Part shown: positions 25,380-36,213 of the stretch, one piece after another
Layout of the letters: each line of letters starts with the position of its first letter
How positions within the stretch are numbered: the stretch's first letter is position 1
Made by a program: the position numbers and the translations under genes
The notes under the pieces: generated by a model
Database searches by the model: none
Seen by the model: the letters and a program-made list of their open reading frames with translations, nothing else
What the model was told of the DNA's origin: nothing
Origin: Theocolax elegans
Taxonomy: Eukaryota; Arthropoda; Insecta; Hymenoptera; Cerocephalidae
Assembly: GCA_026168455.1 (NCBI GenBank)
Contig: CM047431.1
Coordinates: 43,961,466-44,025,465 of the forward strand
DNA length: 64,000 nt
Reading direction: 5' to 3'

Positions 25380-26010
25380 TCGAGTAGAGAAAGGAAGAAA
25401 GAACGATGGTAATTTCGGCTAATGCTTGGCACTGGGTTGCCTCGTGTTTTCTTTTAAACTCACGCTTTCTCTTTCTCGCTCGGTCCCATAAAGAGAAAAG
25501 AAGGGCGAGAGTCCGATTATGCGCGCTCTCGCTTCGCGCGAATTTATCGCGCGTCGCGACGTCGTCGTCGTCGTAGTCGTCGTCGTCGCGTATAATATAC
25601 TATATACACTCGTGCAAGAGGGAGGGAGAGAAAGACCGGCAAATTAAATTGGCTCCTCGGATTCCCCTAGGGCAGCGATATAAACTCGCTCTGACTTTTG
25701 GAATTTTTCGGGGGCGTCGCGCTCTATGACTCCCGAAAAGAGAAAGAGAGCGAGCTAGGAAATATAGCGGGATGCCGGATAAGTGGATCGGTTTCGCTCG
25801 TATTTACGGCGTCGAATCGCACTCGGTTGCTCGCGCCCAAGAGATAAGGCACATGCATGCGCCACCAACGTCGTTTCGCATGTTTCTCTAACGGCAGGAA
25901 ATCGAGAGACGTGATTTAAGGCCGACTCTTTGCGGTTACTCTTTCCGACCACCCTAAACCTCCTCCACCTCTTCCCTTTTTTACCTCCTTTTTTTACCTC
26001 CGTGTTTATC
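25380..26010. other. CpG-dense block with (GTC)n
   Basis: One of the most CpG-rich stretches of the window, with a GTC trinucleotide run at about 25558-25588. It is followed by a purine-rich patch and a pyrimidine-rich end. A 90-codon minus-strand frame lacks support. Confidence 0.35.
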
Positions 26011-28081
26011 CAGTTATCTTTATACATGACTTTTATGCGTAATCATGTGTTAAACTTATCTCCTTGAAACTGTGTTTGCGCCAACTTCGGAATATCTAAC
26101 TCTTTATCCCAGAATAATAGAATTATATCGTTTGCATTACATCAGAATTATACATACCGCTTTTTTTTTAACTGGTAGAATCTTCCAACCTTGGATATTT
26201 AAGTTTGGAACTACCTTGTATCTCACCTCTTTCTTAATGCAGTAGACTTGAAAAAGTGTAATATATACACACCTATATATCCAATGAGATTGATAATAAT
26301 TATAGCTCTGACTCGGAGAGCAACTTCCGTACATATACGGATAACGATATACCAAAACACTTTGTTCTCATATTTTTAGGTCCATTTTTTGGTATATAGA
26401 TAATAGAATGAGTAATTGATAGACAAGATAAACTTAGTACACTACCCATTACTATATATTTGAAAGTAAGAATGTATATTTATATTACAGTAATTAATAT
26501 AATATATTTTTAACGAAATTATAACAAAATTACAATAATCTTAATATCGACGGTTGAGAAATCGGGAAAAAGACAACCCGATTGAATCTCGCAACCCCAA
26601 GCTAATGAAAGTTCCACCACCCAGTGCGGTATACCTTCTCAGATCTATTTATAAGCTTATATTGCGCTCCTTCCGAATATTCTATGAATCGTATTCAGTA
26701 TTTTAGGCGTAAGACTTTGTCTCGTTACACGTTTGAACAGTATTAAGGGACTGTGAACGGTGAAACACGAGTTGCTTACTATTTGTGACGCTCAACCTTA
26801 ACTTGGATTAAAAAACCTGTCGAGGTGTTCAAAGGAGAATCCGAACTAAAGAGTCAATTAATTATTATTTAATTTTATACCAAAAAAGCTATTTCTCTAA
26901 TTTTTTTCAAAGGATTATAAAAACTGGTATTCTGTATCCCGACACAGATTTAATTTTCTTTCGTAGTACGACATACTGCTATGTTTTATTTATTAAAGTT
27001 AAAGCGGTTCCTCATTTTCTTACTATTTCAGAGTCACGCGTATTGATTATAATGTTTTAATAACAAAAAAAAAAATTTCCGGTTGAGAATATATAAGCTG
27101 ATTAAACAGATTTTCGTCCATTATAATTATCAGATAAACTGTGGCAATGCTCATATTTTAAAGTATATATGTACAGATAATTACACACAAGAAGAGAGTA
27201 CAACGACACCTGCCCTGAATATTATTAAAGACAAAAGTAACGAAATATCGTACGAAACTATAAATAAATTTTTCATTGTCTCCATGAATTTAGATAGCCA
27301 TTTCAATTCAGATAGAATTCTCAGTCACAAAATTATATACGAAATTAAATTAAATTATTTTTCTCAGTAAGTATATATATATTCGAGTACTTGATCTTCA
27401 ATGCGTTCTATTTAAATACAATCAATGCGTATAAGACAATATATCAATTAATTTGATTTGCATGTAAATATTAAACATTAACGTGTACTCGATGTCGCTA
27501 TCTAAAATAAATATTGATAAGTATATTGTACAGAAAGCACGAGGATATTTGCAAGAGTCTCTTTTTTTCTCTCTTACCGAATGAATACAACGGACGGTCA
27601 TTGCAAATGTACATGTACACCGGCCGCGCGTAAACATAGCTAGGTAAGTAAAGGCTTTGAGAAAGAGGAGAAAATAAGCAAAAGCAATCGCGCTCATGTA
27701 CGCAAATACACACACATACAGACACACAGGCGTACGTAGGAAAACCTACCGATATAAATTCAACCGACTGCGCACTGAAAATCTTTTAATCGAATATTCC
27801 CCTCCACTACGGAAGAGCCCGAAAAGAGAGTGAGAGAGAGAGAGAGAGAGAGAGCCAAAGCAAGCACACGAATAAGTGGATCGATTTTCTCTTACAGTGG
27901 CTTCCTCGCGAAAATAGACCTTAAATCGAGCCTAAGTCATTTCGTATAATGGACCGATGATCTCTTTGAATTCAAGATAGAGATGCATATATGACCTACT
28001 ACCAAAAAATTGACAACCGATATAATAGCACGGATGTTTTCATTTGAATAAATTACTGCGTGCCAACAAGTCTATTTGTGC

Positions 28082-28116
<35 letters not shown>

Positions 28117-28680
28117 TGCGTGTGTGCACATACGTTTACACGTAATGAATTGGAATTAAATTACAATTAAACCATTGAAGGTATTTATATATTTATTGAT
28201 CATTATAATTTGCACGTCGTTATAAAAATAGCACCGTTCAATAATGCACGTAGTGCTCCATTTAGTCGTAACTTATACTTCATATTTAATACAATTGGTG
28301 TTTTTGGTTAACTCGATAAAAAAGTTTTTAATTTATCGTAAAAAGCATCTAAAAATTGTAATGCTTGATATTATACGTATCCTTTTTAATCTCGTGACAA
28401 TAATGTTCAAATTTATTTTTCGTATATATATATGCAGTATTTAAATAATAATATACAAATCGTATATCACAGACAGCGGGAGAATAATAAGTGTACAAAT
28501 ATATAACGGTGTATCAAAAAGTATCTTTAACCGAAAGGCGAAAGTGAATTTGGAAAATCCCTTTGCGAATTCGGAAGGAAAGTTTCGACGGGTGTTTTCC
28601 CAATACCGGTTCCTTGGATTTCCCACACGTATATATAGCCTGCACGCATCGGAAAAGGAAAATATATATAGGGAAGCCCG
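26011..28680. other. AT-rich non-coding DNA with (GA)n and (GT)n microsatellites
   Basis: A GA run lies at 27832-27854 and a GT run at 28084-28115. No supported gene; the 95-codon frame at 27083-27370 is AT-driven and has no recognisable content. Confidence 0.4.
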
Positions 28681-28935
28681 CGCATATCCGCGCGTGAAAG
28701 AAGAGTGAGACTCGAATGCGCTCTTACGATCTCTTCATATTCGCCGCGTAATATCGAGCGAATAAGCCGTGTGGATTTTCACCGGGCGACGACGCCATCG
28801 TCGTCTCATCTCTCGTCTTTCCTTCTCCCTCTTCGACGAGCACGACGCGCGACGTGCGATATTCTTTGCACAAAATTTAATATCGAATCCGCATCCTCCA
28901 TCCCTCTTCCTCTCTCTCTCTCTCTCTCTTTCTGC
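28681..28935. other. CpG-dense block ending in (CT)n
   Basis: A GC/CpG-rich island (28690-28900) closing with a CT microsatellite at about 28909-28929. Opposite-strand frames are compositional. Confidence 0.3.
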
Positions 28936-29790
28936 TCTATTACGCGAGATTTACTTGCCTTTTTCTGCTTGTAATTTATTTTAAAAATCAATCTTAATGT
29001 TTTTTGGGATTTTGCATTTCGGTGCTTCGATGTAAACGCGACGTATGTTTTTAAACGTTCGGCAATTACTAGCTATTACCTTTTATTTAAATCGATTCTT
29101 TTAATTTATTTAATCTATATTTATTCATTATTTTTGACATTGCACTGCTTACAGAACTAATAGAACACCGACTGTGACGAATGTGCGAGGCTAATTTTAT
29201 TTGAAATTGTATAAAAACAATATATTGCTTTAAAATTGCACTCGAGAGAATTTACATGTCGATGTAAATCCAATACCGTATTCATCTAGATCTAGGTAAA
29301 ATTTGAAATAAAATTCAAATTCAAAATTTCTTTTAAAAAACACGACGTTTAATCGAGTTATATTTATCAACTATTTTGCACCATTGATTAAATCAACGTC
29401 GCATATAACATTTATAATCAATTTCGATAATATATATTTTGCGATAATTTTGCAATAATGTCGAATACTTTACATAATACTTATCTAAAATGTTGGATTA
29501 TTGCATAAAAATTAATGGGAAATTAAAAAAAAGAATTTCCTACAAAAATGGGGTCGAATACCTATACCGAATTCTGATACATGTACAGTATTAAATCATG
29601 TCAGTTCATTATCTATCTTATAAAGACACTCACTCTTCAAAGTTATTGCAGTAAAATTGACTTAGGCTTTTGCTTGCATTTTTTTTTATCCGTGATATAT
29701 TTTATACGGTTAGAGTATATATGCATTAAAATAATCATCTTGATATCAATGCGTTGGGAACTTTATCTTTACTATAAGGCAAAGAGATCT
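28936..29790. other. AT-rich non-coding DNA
   Basis: I see nothing beyond simple AT-rich sequence. Confidence 0.35.
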
Positions 29791-30240
29791 TAAAGCACAT
29801 ACGAACACGATACACGAGGATTGGCGAAAAAAGAAGAAGAGTAATCGATGGTGATTGAGCATAGAGAGGAAAGAGAAAAGGCGAATGGTCGGTAGAGTAA
29901 AAGTAAAGGGCACGACTAGCCGGTATACCGAGGCTCCGACGTCGTTGGTGCTTGGTGCTCGGGGACTTTGACGTCGCGCGACTGTTTGCCCGGCACTTTC
30001 ATTAGCCTCGCTCAAATTACTGGAGTTCAAACAACCGTCGGAGACCGAGGCTGATTCTCGCCGAGGCAAATATCGACACCGGCCAAATGCCGTACCCTAT
30101 ATATATATATCTACCAGAGAGACAGAGAAGGTGAGGAAAAGACGAGGATGATATTTCGGATAGCTCGGATTTCCATTCCGTGTTAGAGGAAAAGAACCGA
30201 ACGACGGGGAGAGATTTTTATCCAACGTTATTATTTTTTT
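29791..30240. other. CpG-dense block
   Basis: GC-rich around 29880-30070. A 107-codon minus-strand frame (29746-30069) spans it, but it starts in GC-rich and ends in A-rich sequence and has no domain. Confidence 0.3.
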
Positions 30241-30521
30241 TATACGACGCGATAACTTGTTTATTTTCAATCGTCGTATAGACCCGCGTAAAAATATAAA
30301 CTATTGCCACTATATTGCCGAGCAATGGGCAATAGCTATTGCAAACATATTGCCAATATGTTGCCGTAACAATTGGCAATGTATTGCCAACATATCTCCA
30401 AACGTACAACCGCCCATATTTTTGCCAAATATTGGCAATAGTTACTATCTTACCTTTTGTAAACTATTACCAATATGTTGGCCATAGTTGATAAATTTAA
30501 AAAAAAAATAAAAAAAAAATT

Positions 30522-30593
30522 AGCCAGCCGCGGGATTTGAACCTTCAATCTTTAGATCCGAATGCTGACTCTTTACCACTGAGCCATTTTGCT
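30522..30593 (-). repeat. tRNA-like sequence (left arm)
   Basis: Read on the minus strand: a box A-like tggctcagtggtaa, then, 32 bases on, a box B-like ggttcaaatccc. This is tRNA spacing, but the acceptor and anticodon stems pair poorly. It is a tRNA-derived remnant or internal RNA polymerase III promoter-like sequence within the foldback arm, not a functional tRNA. Confidence 0.6.
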
Positions 30594-30597
30594 ATTT

Positions 30598-30688
30598 AAT
30601 TTCAGGTTATAAAGAACAGTTGAAGATATGGTTAAAAAATTTCTAAGTCCAAATTTTATGAATTCAACTGTTCTTTATAGCCTGAAAT
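30598..30688. repeat. hairpin, arms about 26 bp
   Basis: aatttcaggttataaagaac and its mirror gttctttatagcctgaaatt flank a 35-base loop. It lies between the left outer arm and the inner inserted element. Confidence 0.7.
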
Positions 30689-30704
30689 TAACCCTTAATA
30701 ACAA

Positions 30705-31889
30705 CCCGAGTAGAAATGATTTCCAGGCAAAAAGTAGGCCCTGTTCAGGTACCTGACGAATATTAAAAGGCCCTGAACAGGTGCCTGTAAAGGACCTTTA
30801 AAAAATGTAATGGGGTGGAGATCAGGGCCTGTTTTATGTAATACTATTTTGTGGGTATGTTCAGGTGATATTAAGGCACTGAATTAGTAGTAAAAACTAA
30901 ATCTGAATGTATTTGTTATTTTACATTTGTTTTTAATTGTTAACCTTTAGAGGACGGGGATTTTCTGGTTCAAAAAAGCTTCTTTTTTCAATAAAATTAA
31001 TGTCTAAAAACATCGAATCACTTTTAACCTTTACAGGACGGGGATTTGGGTTTACTGTTTTCTCTCACTTTTCTATAGAAATCGAGTTTATGTGTTGTCT
31101 TACATCTCAAAACTAACACATGTAAAGGGTCGATCATGGGCATGGCCCGTATAGGTTAATAGGTTAAAAAAACGTTATCTTACAAGTGTAACAGCTTTGT
31201 AATCTTAAAAACCACAAAATATACTAATATAAAGTTATAAATATAAGGTTAATTAGGCGTGCGTACATGCGTGTATGTGCGTGTGCGTGTGTGTGCGTAT
31301 AGGTTTTGTAAATAGAATACAATGCATTTTAATACATTAATATTTATTAAACATAAATATTATAGATAATATAATTAAAATATATGGTTTAATATAATTT
31401 CCAAATAATTACAACAATCTTAATATATTATAATATTAATAACTTTGCACTTTTTTTATACAATACAAAATTAAATCTTTTCACATATTTAAAGCAATAT
31501 AATACTGCATAAACTTTTATATTATTAAAGTATTTTTTTAAACTTTCACTATTTATATATTGTATTTTCCTTTTCAATCGATACCTTCGAACTCTTAGTA
31601 AATTAAGCTTCTGAGCATTATCAATTTTTTTATTCATTTTATATTTATAAAAAATTCTTGATAAAATTCTAACCTGAAAATTTATATACAATACTATATA
31701 ATTTGTAGATACTATTACTAACCTCACATTCGAACTAACAAAATTGACTTTTACTATAACCTCACATCCGAACTAACAAAATTAGGCCCTGACTTAAATT
31801 CCATTACATTCGTATCCCGGCCCTTAACAGGCGGCCTTTTCAGGCCCTGTTTTCTAATTCAGGCGGCCTGGCTAGCATTTCTACTCGGG
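30705..31889. mobile_element. inner inverted-repeat element nested in the foldback element
   Basis: The terminal inverted repeat cccgagtagaaatg is exact at both ends (30705-30718 and 31876-31889); a further ccaggc block and a subterminal cctgttcagg / cctgtttt block also mirror loosely. The 1185-bp interior has repeated ggccctg/aggcc words near both ends, a TG-rich tract near 31260-31300 and AT-rich centre, without a transposase frame. Confidence 0.7.
31028..31155. mobile_element. small TTAA-flanked element (piggyBac-like MITE)
   Basis: TTAA lies at 31024-31027 and 31156-31159. The inner ends cctttacaggacgggg and (complement) cctatacgggcc resemble the ends of the element at 38745-38883, and the reverse complement shares cccatgat and cacttttcta with it. 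A half-copy end (ttaacctttagaggacgggg) lies at 30940-30960. TTAA targets are the hallmark of piggyBac-type transposition; the assignment is inference. Confidence 0.55.
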
Positions 31890-31899
31890 AAAATATATA

Positions 31900-31971
31900 G
31901 CAAAATGGCTCAGTGGTAAAGAGTCAGCATTCGGATCTAAAGATTGAAGGTTCAAATCCCGCGGCTGGCTA
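31900..31971 (+). repeat. tRNA-like sequence (right arm)
   Basis: The inverted counterpart of 30522-30593, nearly identical, with box A-like tggctcagtggtaa and box B-like ggttcaaatccc. The two tRNA-like sequences point toward the outer ends of the foldback element. Stems are degenerate. Confidence 0.6.
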
Positions 31972-32175
31972 ATATTTTTTTTTTATTTTTTTTTTTAAAT
32001 TTATCTACTATGGCCAACATATTGGTAATAGTTTACAAAAGGTAAGATAGTAACTATTGCCAACGTTTGGAGATATGTTGGCAATACATTGCCAATTGTT
32101 ACGGCAACTTATTGGCAATATGTTTGCAATAGCTGATCGGCAATATAGTGGCAATAGTTTATATTTTTACGCGGG

Positions 32176-33479
32176 GAGCTCAGAAGCATTATAATTTTGT
32201 TAAACTAAAATCCAATCAAAATTTTATTATTTTCATACATATATAAATAATAATAATAATTTAAGAATAACCTTATGAGATATTACCACAAAAACATATA
32301 CGAATAAAATAGATAACGTTATTATGTTTAAGGCCGTGCATTTGAGAGAAATAACCGGAAGAAGAGATATTTTTATGAAACTAAGAAAATGAGTACGAGG
32401 AAACCGAAAAATCCATTGGTAGAAGTATTAATCTTAATCCTCCCCGTGTGGTATACGTGAGCCCACAAGCTGTACGGAGCTAAAAAAAAAAGGAGGAGGA
32501 CAGAACGAAGACGATTTTGACGGAGCAGCACGGACGGTCCGTGGCATTATTGCTTCTGCGAAGATTGGCGAGCCGCGGGACGTATCGTGGAAACATTACG
32601 AGCCACAAAAAAATTGAGAAATTGGACGCTCGAGGAAAGCCGAGAATGCCGGAAAATTCTACGACAAAATGAAGGAACATGTGCAGATCGAGGAATGGGA
32701 AGATTGATACGACCCGTATACCAAATTTTCTCATTTCGTCGAGTATCCTTGATGGGAACGACCGCGACGAGACCAACAAATTTCTACATTTAACTACTTA
32801 TTTTATTACGAGCGTAAATTTTTTATTTTTCGCTTTACGCATCGTACTATCTAATATTACGTTTGGCCATTCGGTACGACAATGACAACGATAAAAATCA
32901 CTCATTGTATCGATATTTTCTCAAAATTGCTTCTTTTAAAAGTTTACCCTTAAGTATCAAAATTTCTTACTCCCGCTATACAAATTAACGTGTTTTTTAC
33001 CTATACCCATCAAAAAAAGTAATTTTTCATCGATTAACTTAATCTATTATTTTATGTAGCAAATCCGCAAGTACAAAAGCACTTAGACAATTGAATATAT
33101 CATTCTATACACATTTTTTAATGCAAACGTTTTTAACTGAGGTGCAGTTGAAATATACACTGAAAATTAGAGTGTATTAAAAATTATTATCGCTATTTAC
33201 ACTATATTTTATAGTAAACATTAAAATATGTGGGTAATTTTTGTTATAAATTGTGCTATAAAGTACTAAAATTATGATCAAATTTAATACAAAAATATAC
33301 CTTTTGTATTGAAATTTTTATCAATGAAATTATGTCATCAAATATGTTTTTCATAGCATTTATTATCCTAAATCTATTCAATAACCCATGCAGTAATTGA
33401 AACTTATGAACTGAAGTACATATCTCAATACTAGTAACATGCGGAACTCTTAAAGTTCCGGTTCCTGCTAATTGACGCA
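32176..33479. other. spacer with a GC-rich part
   Basis: GC-rich around 32430-32780; opposite-strand frames of 68-99 codons there are unsupported. The remainder is AT-rich and featureless. Confidence 0.3.
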
Positions 33480-33766
33480 AGCACCAGTTAAAACATTTAT
33501 CTTAGCAGGTGAATTATTCATAAACATTTCATAAGCACTTTTCACTCATTAGTGTTGCTATGGTGTTTTATTATTTAACGTCGCTCTTTTTATGCTCCCA
33601 AAACGGTGCTAATCAGCGACGGAGGTCATACGATGTCTTGGTGAAGAAAGCACTTGTTGAAAATACATTCGCCAGTGGTGCTTGTATCAATCGGCCGGTG
33701 CCGGGAATCAAACCTGGGACCTCCAGATTACGAGCCCAACGCCCTACCCACCGAGCCATCGCAGGC
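33480..33766 (-). mobile_element. tRNA-derived SINE-like element
   Basis: On the minus strand a 73-nt tRNA-like head (33694-33766) leads into an unrelated body running to roughly 33480-33580. The body boundary is uncertain because no second copy is present in the window and no tail repeat is obvious. Head-plus-body is the usual SINE plan. Confidence 0.45.
33694..33766 (-). repeat. tRNA-Thr-like sequence, 73 nt, probable SINE head
   Basis: D arm ggctc/gggc, anticodon-type loop ctcgtaa (anticodon CGT, Thr) and a T arm with loop tttgatt are all at tRNA spacing. The anticodon stem (ttggg/tctgg) pairs almost only by G-U wobbles, and the acceptor stem is imperfect, so a functional tRNA is unlikely. 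Confidence 0.55.
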
Positions 33767-33781
33767 CTCAAACGTTGTTCG

Positions 33782-33885
33782 TTTATGTGATTATTATCTA
33801 TCACCGCTCTCATACAAAAATATGGATGCATTCAAAAATTACTGCGGAAGAGATTTTGATTGTTAAACTTATACCAGAAAATTAA
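33782..33885 (+). repeat. dispersed repeat R, left part of an interrupted copy
   Basis: 33811-33885 matches 2121-2195 without gaps (about 85 percent identical) and stops exactly at attaa, where the element at 33886 begins. The right part resumes at about 34247-34270. Confidence 0.72.
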
Positions 33886-34246
33886 CCCTTAGAGTAGAAA
33901 TGTGGTCTAGGGTCCCTAAGTTAAGAGCCAAACTAAGTAAAGATGTTGGCGAGTCAGACCCCTTACGCCTACAGGCGTATTCCGGTCGGGTACGGTGTAG
34001 CTAATGTTAAAATTTTCAAAATTTCAAAAAACATTCGATTGCACTATTTTTTGTTTTTAGCAGTATTTATTTTTTATCTGGCCAAATAAAGTCACTTTGT
34101 ATCATTATTGCTTGGAAAACATTATATAGGGCGCCATCAACCGGAATTTGAGTTCCTCTCGAAATGTGAATTTTCACTCAATTTAAATGAAAAATAATGA
34201 GTAAAATTTTTATACGCCTCTAGATGTTTTCCGGCGCTCTAAAGGG
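33886..34246. mobile_element. TTAA-inserted element (piggyBac-like MITE) within repeat R
   Basis: The left flank is TTAA (33882-33885) and the end cccttagag; the right end is ctctaaaggg followed by taa, a TTAA that has lost one T. The ends are mirror images apart from one base. The related sequence at 2121-2215 shows the uninterrupted site with a single ttaa. The 361-bp interior has no coding frame. Confidence 0.65.
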
Positions 34247-34270
34247 TAAGAGTCAGATTTCTTTCCAATG

Positions 34271-34746
34271 TAACTTTTGAATGCAACAATATTTTTTATT
34301 GAAATTTTTTTCAGAAAGTTTTTCATGATTTGCCATATAATTTATTTAACTGAAATTGTTTTCTCTGCCTCAAATGACTCGATTGGAAAAGATTCAGCAT
34401 GGCATTCCCTTAAAAAATAAGAATTGGCTTATTTTGATAAAGTTTGACGAAAGTAAGGGGGAGCAATCATGTTATACAACTATGACTATCGGAATAACCG
34501 ATAGTCAAATACAATTTTTCACAACCTCAAAATGTCAAAGAGAGTTATACTCGAACCTCAAACCAAATATTCAAATTTTTATCGTATGAAAGTTATGGAT
34601 TTTGTAACATTCATTTTTACTATTTCGCAGCGGTAAAATTGTATACAAAATTATAAAAACTAATAAAAGCCTAATCTTAATTTTTAAAGATACTTTCAAT
34701 AAATTTTTGAAAACATTAAATGTACTATAACGTTAAAAACACCTTG
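34271..34746. other. AT-rich non-coding DNA
   Basis: A 77-codon frame at 34356-34589 has no recognisable domain and I do not call it. Nothing else is seen. Confidence 0.3.
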
Positions 34747-36213
34747 TAATCGAAACATAAAATTCATACAATAAAATGTAATAATAATAATGAAATTAAA
34801 TAAAAAAAGAGATTAACATATACAAAAAAGTTCGTATAGTTACCGTGAATATAAACTGTAAAATTTATTAAGAAATTATCTACGTAGTACGCGTTATTTG
34901 TTAGGATAATTATAATCAACATCCTCTAATAGAATTTGTCCATTTTGTACGTTTGAAAGTTATTATTTTTATGTTATAGTTAGTCCTTTACAATCGATTT
35001 TTAAAAAATGGTATATTGCAGGAAGCCTGCAGTCAATGTAAGTTTAAAACTTTGTAAAAGGATTAATTATTGAATAACCAAGTGCCTCTATATTTGGAAA
35101 TTGTCATAAAATATTACACATCGTTAAATAATTGTAATAATTAACATTTTTCGGTCGGTCGGTAGCGATTGGGTACGCCCACTTCCAATTTTCCTCGTCG
35201 TTTTTTATTTATAAATTTAAAATTCCGTTCGAAAAATACATTGAATATTCCGTCCAATCTTTATTAGAACAGTATCAATAATACGTAAAATATGCATGAA
35301 AATGAAAAAGAGAGAATCTTTTATAATACAAAAATAGAAATAATATTTAATCTCTTTGGTCGTTTCCATTAAGCCTTTTACCGTAATAAAGAAAAAAAAA
35401 TAATAATTTTATTTAACTGGTACTACATATGCAGGTATATAGTATTAAATATGTAACAATTTTATTTAAAATATTTCTTGAAGAACGATGTTATCGGGAC
35501 AAGGTAAAATATGCATAATATTATAAAGATAAAAAAGTCGAATGAATTATGAAACACAAAGAAGCACGTAAAGTTAGCCGATTTCGTAGTTGACGTCATG
35601 CTCGACTATTTTAGAGCAGCATGCGTTTCCTTATTAGCCGAACGTCTCTCAAATGCTTTTAAACTGGTATTAAAGTGTAGTTGGCTTGAACTTCTTGCTT
35701 GGGAGAAGGAGAGCCGTGATTCTTAATTTAAACGATTTACGATACCTGATCGATCCGATGATTTAACCTCCACAGTATAAAAATATTTCAAACGCAATTT
35801 CAATATACATAAATATACACGTATCGAATGAAAGTATGCAAAGTAATCGTAGATTTGTTCAAAAGAACATTGTATAATTGATATTAATATAATAGCACCA
35901 CGGACCGAGTAAAAATATTTAAATGCATTTATTTACCCGAGTATTCGTCCATATAAGAAGGTTAAATAATATTAGTTTAATAAAATATTCCGATATATCG
36001 TCGTTTATATACAATATAATGAGTAATTAACATTTGCCGAGGAATTTAATTTATCGGAATACTGATAAGTGATTCGATGGGCATAGGGTATGTACCTCGT
36101 TGAAATAAATTAAATTCCTCTGAAATGGTCATTGTATTTTGTATCCTTGGCCAAATGTGTACGTTCGATGATAATCGAGCTATCTAATCATCTTATTAAA
36201 AAAATACGCGACT
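34747..36213 (+). repeat. tandem duplication A, copy 1 (about 1467 bp)
   Basis: It begins taatcgaaacataaaattc and is repeated in direct orientation from 36214 with very high identity. Differences are mainly one-base indels, for example ttaacctcc here against ttttaacctcc, and tccattttg against tccatttttg. Relative to copy 2 it lacks about 85 bp near its end (after ctaatcatct). It holds no gene. Confidence 0.9.

Larger units (their letters stand above)
30283..32175. mobile_element. outer foldback element with about 310-bp arms
   Basis: cccgcgtaaaaatataaac at the left is mirrored at the right end (gtttatatttttacgcggg). The arms stay complementary over about 310 bp (30283-30595 and 31897-32175), apart from a left-arm extra of about 30 bp near 30408-30430. 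The arms contain many copies of ATTGCCAAT-like words in both orientations and, at their inner ends, an A-rich run plus a tRNA-like sequence. No transposase frame. The core is a hairpin (30598-30688) plus an inserted element (30705-31889). Confidence 0.85.

Noticed and set aside
29746..30069. 107-codon minus-strand frame
   Set aside because: Composition changes sharply along it, with a low-complexity Phe run from an A-rich tract; no domain.
31900..31971. A functional tRNA gene
   Set aside because: Boxes A and B are present but acceptor, anticodon and T stems pair poorly and the sequence is duplicated as part of a foldback arm.
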